Shown here: positions 34,801 to 36,313 of the stretch, piece after piece | How the letters are laid out: every line of letters starts with the position of its first letter | Numbering within the stretch: the first letter of the stretch is position 1 | Source: a virus | Strand: one strand, 5' to 3' | IMG/VR virus record: IMGVR_UViG_3300010297_000023 | Coordinates: 1 to 36,313 of that record | DNA length: 36,313 nt | Made by a program: the position numbers and the translations under genes | The notes under the pieces: generated by a model | What the model was told of the DNA's origin: nothing | The model's database searches: none | Seen by the model: only the letters and a program-made list of their open reading frames with translations

Positions 34801-36313
34801 AAGCTAATAACATTTTATCAAAAATTAATCTTGATCTTGAATATCCAAATTGGGATAGTAATATCAATACTGATACACTGTATGAAAAAGTTGACTTTTA
34901 TTTAGATGGTTATAACAGTTCTTTAATTATCGATAGAATTGTTGACACAGCATCTGAAATTGACAAATCGGTTTTATCAAAAAATGAAGTTATTAAAGTA
35001 AACATTGATAACAATTCTAAATGGGCCATTTACATTTACGGCAACAGAGAAAGTATTTTATCAGGTAATATTGATGTGGCAACAGATACAACAGAACAAG
35101 CATCAACAGCCACAACAGGTGCATCAACCGGTAACATTTATTCTGCATCTTCACAGTCAACCCACTTAGATGATGAAGGCATAGATCCAGCTACATATGA
35201 ACTTGTAAGAGTTGCTACACAAACTAGCACAATGGAATTAAAACAAAACTTCTATTCAAGTACAGCAAGTGCAATAGAAATTAGAGAAATTATGAGCACA
35301 TTGTATAATACAATATTACCTGGATCATATAAACAATCACTAAGTGAATTAATGTTTGAATGTATTAACTATGTGTTCACTGAACAAACAAACATTGATT
35401 GGATTATCAAAACCAGTTATTTTGATGTTCTACAAAATGACAACAGTTTACAACAAAAAGTTTCGTATAAACCAGATACTTTTAATTTTGTAGAAAGTTA
35501 TATCAATGAAGTTAAACCATATCATGGTAAACTGCTAAACTTCTTATCTAAGAAAACAACAGCAATTGAAGAAGCTAATGTTGACATGGATGAATATTCA
35601 ATTAATATGAAAACCGATTTGGTATTTGATAGAGTTTCTAAAAACATTGAAGTATTAAGTTCCGGTACACCAGCTGAACAACTTGAAGCATTAAAAACCA
35701 GAACATCGTTAACAACTGTTCCTGATGCATCAGCTATTGACAGAGTAGCAAAATATTATTTTGGAGAACAATTGGCTTCGCTAATTACATCAAATCCTGA
35801 TTCTGTTGATGCATTTATGAAACAATTACATAATATTGTTTCTCCATTTAACGACTTAGACCTTGACAGTACACCTTTCACAATCAATGAAGAAGGAAAT
35901 ACTATTGGTATTGACAAACACAGATTTGACAACGACATTGGTTGGGATTCAGATGTACAACAAACAATATACAGATCATTATTTCAAAGAAAAAATTCAT
36001 GGCAACCGGGTACAGCATACACAACCACAATTAATACAAACAGTTCAGGTGTTATTACATCAAACAGTTATGTACAATACAATGACATATCGCATTTTGC
36101 AAACTGGAGTGTGTCAAACACGTATGCTGTTGACGATTTAGTTGTGTATGATGATAGACTTTATAAGTGTAATGTTGCACACAAAAATCTTGCAAGTGAA
36201 ACTACTTTCCAAAACAGTAGATGGGATCTAATTGAAGATTATGTTTACTTCACAGCAAAAGATCACACATCATCAAGTAGTTTTGCTACAGATTATAATA
36301 ATGGTAATTGGAG
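25854..36313 (+). CDS. 7: Giant gp7-like baseplate wedge protein, 3' end outside window
   Basis: 3486 codons without a stop, still open at the edge; T4 gp7 has 1032. It begins MAKVSSKLPEFLQNPKLKNF; FLNYENYYWYPS, PDYITIERGCTDKNPWSRTN and YINEVKPYHGKLLNFL are typical of gp7-type proteins of marine T4-like phages. Additions include a cupredoxin-like segment (about residues 680-790) with His710, Cys775, His778 and Met781. Near 32440-33140 are repeats of a Gly-x-Gly-Tyr element (AGSGYSVGD, NGGTGYQSP, DGGSGYRLQ). The T4 protein initiates wedge assembly with gp10, gp8, gp6 and gp53; the extra domains probably decorate the outside and may contact the host. It starts 3 nt after the gp6 stop. Confidence 0.85.
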   Translation, partial: MAKVSSKLPEFLQNPKLKNFFDGTVEQAFSKADNEKVTEWIGRKYGTYYNPFKDNYKPEDNSLRKNYQLETTAALKNPDNLLTSDSIFFNEALDYIVNENGKINNQNRLFGQEYYTYSPPIDYDKFLNYENYYWYPSLDTGVPSVVVSGTTETFTATNKQDFTLEYPISSNDEVKVNGTLISTYTSTGLNLTISSPTLSAGDNISVLHKIDPDDIIGLKIYTSPNGITFTSGLLIEFSSNYLSNSSYANKRYFVEGVNSKNGIEFVETSDETELFLDEEFLPWDPAEDQGTTSTTDGFDSNRWDTVPSIQNPDYITIERGCTDKNPWSRTNGWVHKDVITAYKNFQEEVTVYHPFDSVTSSISGWDDGYWDSTTEFQPSIFQLDISRKGRRPIIEFKKDIKLYNYGEKHTQTVDVLSIEDTIDDITGEASYRIDDIELRDGMKILFINSNFETTLTPWDGDSYPWDHDSDNNPLTPVEDDGDITTTSGLTGGDVGWDITGTDFDDSSSIWQVSGVGSSITLTKVPGVTIDDYSLVTIRLGAVNAGREYYWTGYAWQVSQQKTSLNQSPLFALYDSNGKSLDDSITYPLSTFVGNKIFGYKIGTGATDSVLGFAPYYVGYNSVSNYQFENFLNTDSSINGFKYYKQFDYKNILKDTIEYDLVINPDYTSSANKVYIENIKQQTLNLQRGNSYKLLLNDSSFSSNGFSKTYHPVLISLTDDGVHNSGTVYNTGVKYYLDNVEVTETVFKSSSFNTAKKRYIEINPTASTPDTLYYFCNTHPGMGGKISLLDNPYSTIAEKTETNYFNEWRSVETKSKQKLIQEFETDEYSIKNNFKLDTIVASDQSVQVYVNNKLVSNYTINFGQFIKFNSDLENHQHILIKYDTNDVDTILTSAYYEVPKNLSNNSQNKDVVSYSYSNFLDHFASGIQNQHNLVGLALGNNTYRDTRKDLNLSTEILQHNAPLLKFMTHVNSDDRNIVKSVRYAQSEYVRFKNKFLQTLEAVDRENDTGTWSGKQLVDATLKKMNTNKKLINNWSYSLMLSYGETGKRTTITIDSTNKTWNNDTSAVTQNYQEILNLVGAPGLELDVSYNPLTDKDIKSLYVYKNNVIQLMNVDYVIDNSAGTKIVFIGANKPVIGDKIQVDYFDVKQPAWIPATPSKLGISQVFIPQEISDTSYSAGSQTFIQGHDGSLTLKYNNFKDTALLELEKRIYNDIEVKFIDPDYVPLLSYDHVFGNYFNKKDYNYEEFVQAIRSHAYDWGVKNEVEMRLNKTYDSTDWKTWNYSSVKNISNDPTPGHWRGIFKKFYGTHRPHSHPWEMLGFSIKPNWWDDTYSWTDVDKRNSLINDIEQGIIKLGSRRNNLKNEYADKSNVYRHDGFTNYVPVDLQGQLRSPKDIGLISVNPVSTEAKKDWKLGDLSPAELAFVIDSSYAFAMMNVMLVSKPAEFCETMFDTLNVDFANINKKQKFSKLTNKRLNNNVYVHREISTDSKVVVGYGYNQYVSERLISQTKNVLNLYGGIIRNVNPQLGIKQASYIDFDSYRVQAESYSPTSSTSSIFLPDNNVTTFVHTSEAVGKTAYSGVIIEKTSNGYKVHGYDAGANYFNVTESDMNGLKAPVVVGAKPINVPAYTPGNSLASGDYIKYEGQIYKAVKDHTTGDKFTPSNYQSVAEAPTEGGRKVTYYRNVVNDSIKTIEYGTEFTSEQEVFDFMINWGRYLENQGWIFDVQNNRIRETYDWLYSAKEFLFWSLGEWADGSVLTLSPLASEVSFEPKKGIVANVEDIIGNSYAILNRSGMPIDAATTTVIRDGRKVTITEDNNDPIYFVNLFTREIEHVTVFDNTTSFGDVIYEPVLAIRQPRLKQTVLRSTGWLGKLEANGHLITTSGIVSNFDTSAKDIQTYLDVDSTTNNDELNKAGLHTIGYQSRDHLDNLEIIDENQVRFYQGFVKQKGSKNAIDRLLRSNTVLDNQDINIYEYYAIKLSDFGGNDINQSIEVKLSDEEIKTNPQIIQFLPKKDDVVTTDIKTDNIITIDVDDNTRWVKKPNGNKNSEELFATRPESFEMPTAGYVHYKDVNARVFTKTDLDSYYKNNHSSGSINEGHLVWVAKDNSTEWNVYRFTEVSQAIESVTSTEPFTVTLSEPTKLLTIHGDSTNLILEKSNIADQSITADTYGDKTLTLNLADQSVSKTFEFANVGGSGADIVAGNVADQVLEMIVTTAGSGYSVGDSVEVSGSGGSSATGNVTAIDMSGGITNIAVISGGANFFGEPGDISIKTAGVDSAGVGAVIRFKGNNPTYQINTTLSSSATPFTKGETITGSVSGVSATIINVYTDGTTTILHINGHTATPVATDVFTGGTSGAVSTGTNTITARSLASYGDSTFGALLDLEINNGGTGYQSPSIHVSGTTPAQGILEQTSGVIDKAYITDGGSGYRLQFPEKADVEIAIKDTVLNANVDFVDSLLKCDTVSNVVVTINEAFDGTGPTINLGSTANTSLLISTQSLSANATVTSFNSNITDRSNTALRLSFSATNATTGNATVTVNYKKALYNISELDGSATTITANDLSGGTHALYKWKDVRLASRNNGVDQSNVGSSLSTTVNDFVSNVCSDVTFIDGDKIFLDNGGNNKWYTMTMTTDASVKTAYDILASNSNVDSSITIGSNYWIINSDVDYTATTPSQTLFNTTKRMQHTQVNSALLNRSRIYNNYEGDNEVDLEVFDPIKNIYPGVAMRELSYIRKTNPAVFSNTANNSIKTANDLDVWGENQVGQLWWDLSTVRYIEYENFDQQYRLRHWGSLFPGSTIDVYEWVSSTKAPSSWGLDGTVQSTTDYVVETETDKQGIEHTTYYFWVKARTEIPANHQRNISALSVQRLLKNPTSQGLSWYAPVSTSSILVSNIARFISTENSVLRVNYKIKDLDVPVHKQWLLIKENDPNALVPTSVWNKFTDSLSGQDASGLAVPDTTLHENMKYGNTVRPRQSWFKNVQEARRIFRYKANNILSKINLDLEYPNWDSNINTDTLYEKVDFYLDGYNSSLIIDRIVDTASEIDKSVLSKNEVIKVNIDNNSKWAIYIYGNRESILSGNIDVATDTTEQASTATTGASTGNIYSASSQSTHLDDEGIDPATYELVRVATQTSTMELKQNFYSSTASAIEIREIMSTLYNTILPGSYKQSLSELMFECINYVFTEQTNIDWIIKTSYFDVLQNDNSLQQKVSYKPDTFNFVESYINEVKPYHGKLLNFLSKKTTAIEEANVDMDEYSINMKTDLVFDRVSKNIEVLSSGTPAEQLEALKTRTSLTTVPDASAIDRVAKYYFGEQLASLITSNPDSVDAFMKQLHNIVSPFNDLDLDSTPFTINEEGNTIGIDKHRFDNDIGWDSDVQQTIYRSLFQRKNSWQPGTAYTTTINTNSSGVITSNSYVQYNDISHFANWSVSNTYAVDDLVVYDDRLYKCNVAHKNLASETTFQNSRWDLIEDYVYFTAKDHTSSSSFATDYNNGNW
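27900..28214 (+). other. Cupredoxin-like domain within the gp7-like protein
   Basis: About 105 residues from LNLQRGNSYKLLLNDSS to YYFCNTHPGMGGKISLL. They hold His710 (THP-like TYHPVLIS), Cys775, His778 and Met781. The C-x2-H-x2-M spacing is that of amicyanin, one of the type-1 copper proteins. Sequence alone does not show that copper is bound. Confidence 0.55.
32440..33140 (+). repeat. Gly-x-Gly-Tyr beta-type repeats inside the gp7-like protein
   Basis: Degenerate repeats of about 30-60 residues are marked by AGSGYSVGD, NGGTGYQSP and DGGSGYRLQ, with a Gly-rich, Ser/Thr-rich spacer. The pattern resembles repeats in adhesion and tail-fibre proteins. Confidence 0.5.

Overview
The window is part of the genome of a T4-like, contractile-tailed bacteriophage. 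It is AT-rich (about one third GC where I counted) and compact. It carries the marine T4-like set: portal gp20, tape measure, gp26/gp51, gp46/gp47, late sigma factor gp55, and baseplate genes gp48, gp53, gp5, gp25, gp6 and gp7. The cyanophage/pelagiphage flavour comes from a 2OG-Fe(II) oxygenase, a SpeD-like enzyme, a cold-shock protein, a ClpP-like protease and a small protein that resembles DUF5856. The base composition fits a phage of an AT-rich marine bacterium such as SAR11, but the host is an inference. I found no tRNA, CRISPR array, insertion sequence or attachment site.

Layout. (1) 1-5169, minus strand: acidic prohead-core-like protein (cut by the window edge), a 67-aa protein, portal gp20 and the tape-measure protein. 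(2) 5170-6326, plus strand: gp26, with gp51 in the -1 frame behind a T TTT TTC slippery heptamer. A 17-bp palindrome made of two late-promoter motifs separates gp26 from the tape measure. (3) 6323-8839: a small minus-strand gene, then a roughly 350-nt gene-free, GC-elevated, hairpin-rich stretch (candidate RNA A), a PD-(D/E)XK nuclease and a 395-aa protein of unknown function. (4) 8831-13516, minus strand: Dps-like protein, 2OG oxygenase, gp46, gp47 and gp55. (5) 13601-19055, plus strand: gp48, gp53, a 970-aa hub protein and gp5. (6) 19103-21829, minus strand: cold-shock protein, candidate RNA B with its own promoter and terminator, SpeD, a 77-aa membrane protein, a 104-aa protein, an 80-aa protein and ClpP. 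(7) 21934 to the window end, plus strand: gp25, an enlarged gp6 and a gp7-like protein that is still open after 3486 codons.

How the parts work together. The sigma-70-like promoters (TTGACx, 17-18 bp, TATAxT) sit before gp55, gp47/46, the nuclease, RNA B and the small membrane protein, which are early-type functions. Structural genes are instead preceded by TAAATA, often extended to ATAAATA or TATAAATA, which is the T4 late promoter read by gp55. Many of these motifs lie only 5-8 nt before the start codon, so those mRNAs would be nearly leaderless.

The observations most worth following up are the two candidate structured RNAs, the likely programmed -1 frameshift joining gp26 to gp51 with its palindromic divergent promoter, and a complete type-1-copper ligand set (His, Cys-x2-His-x2-Met) inside the giant gp7-like baseplate protein.
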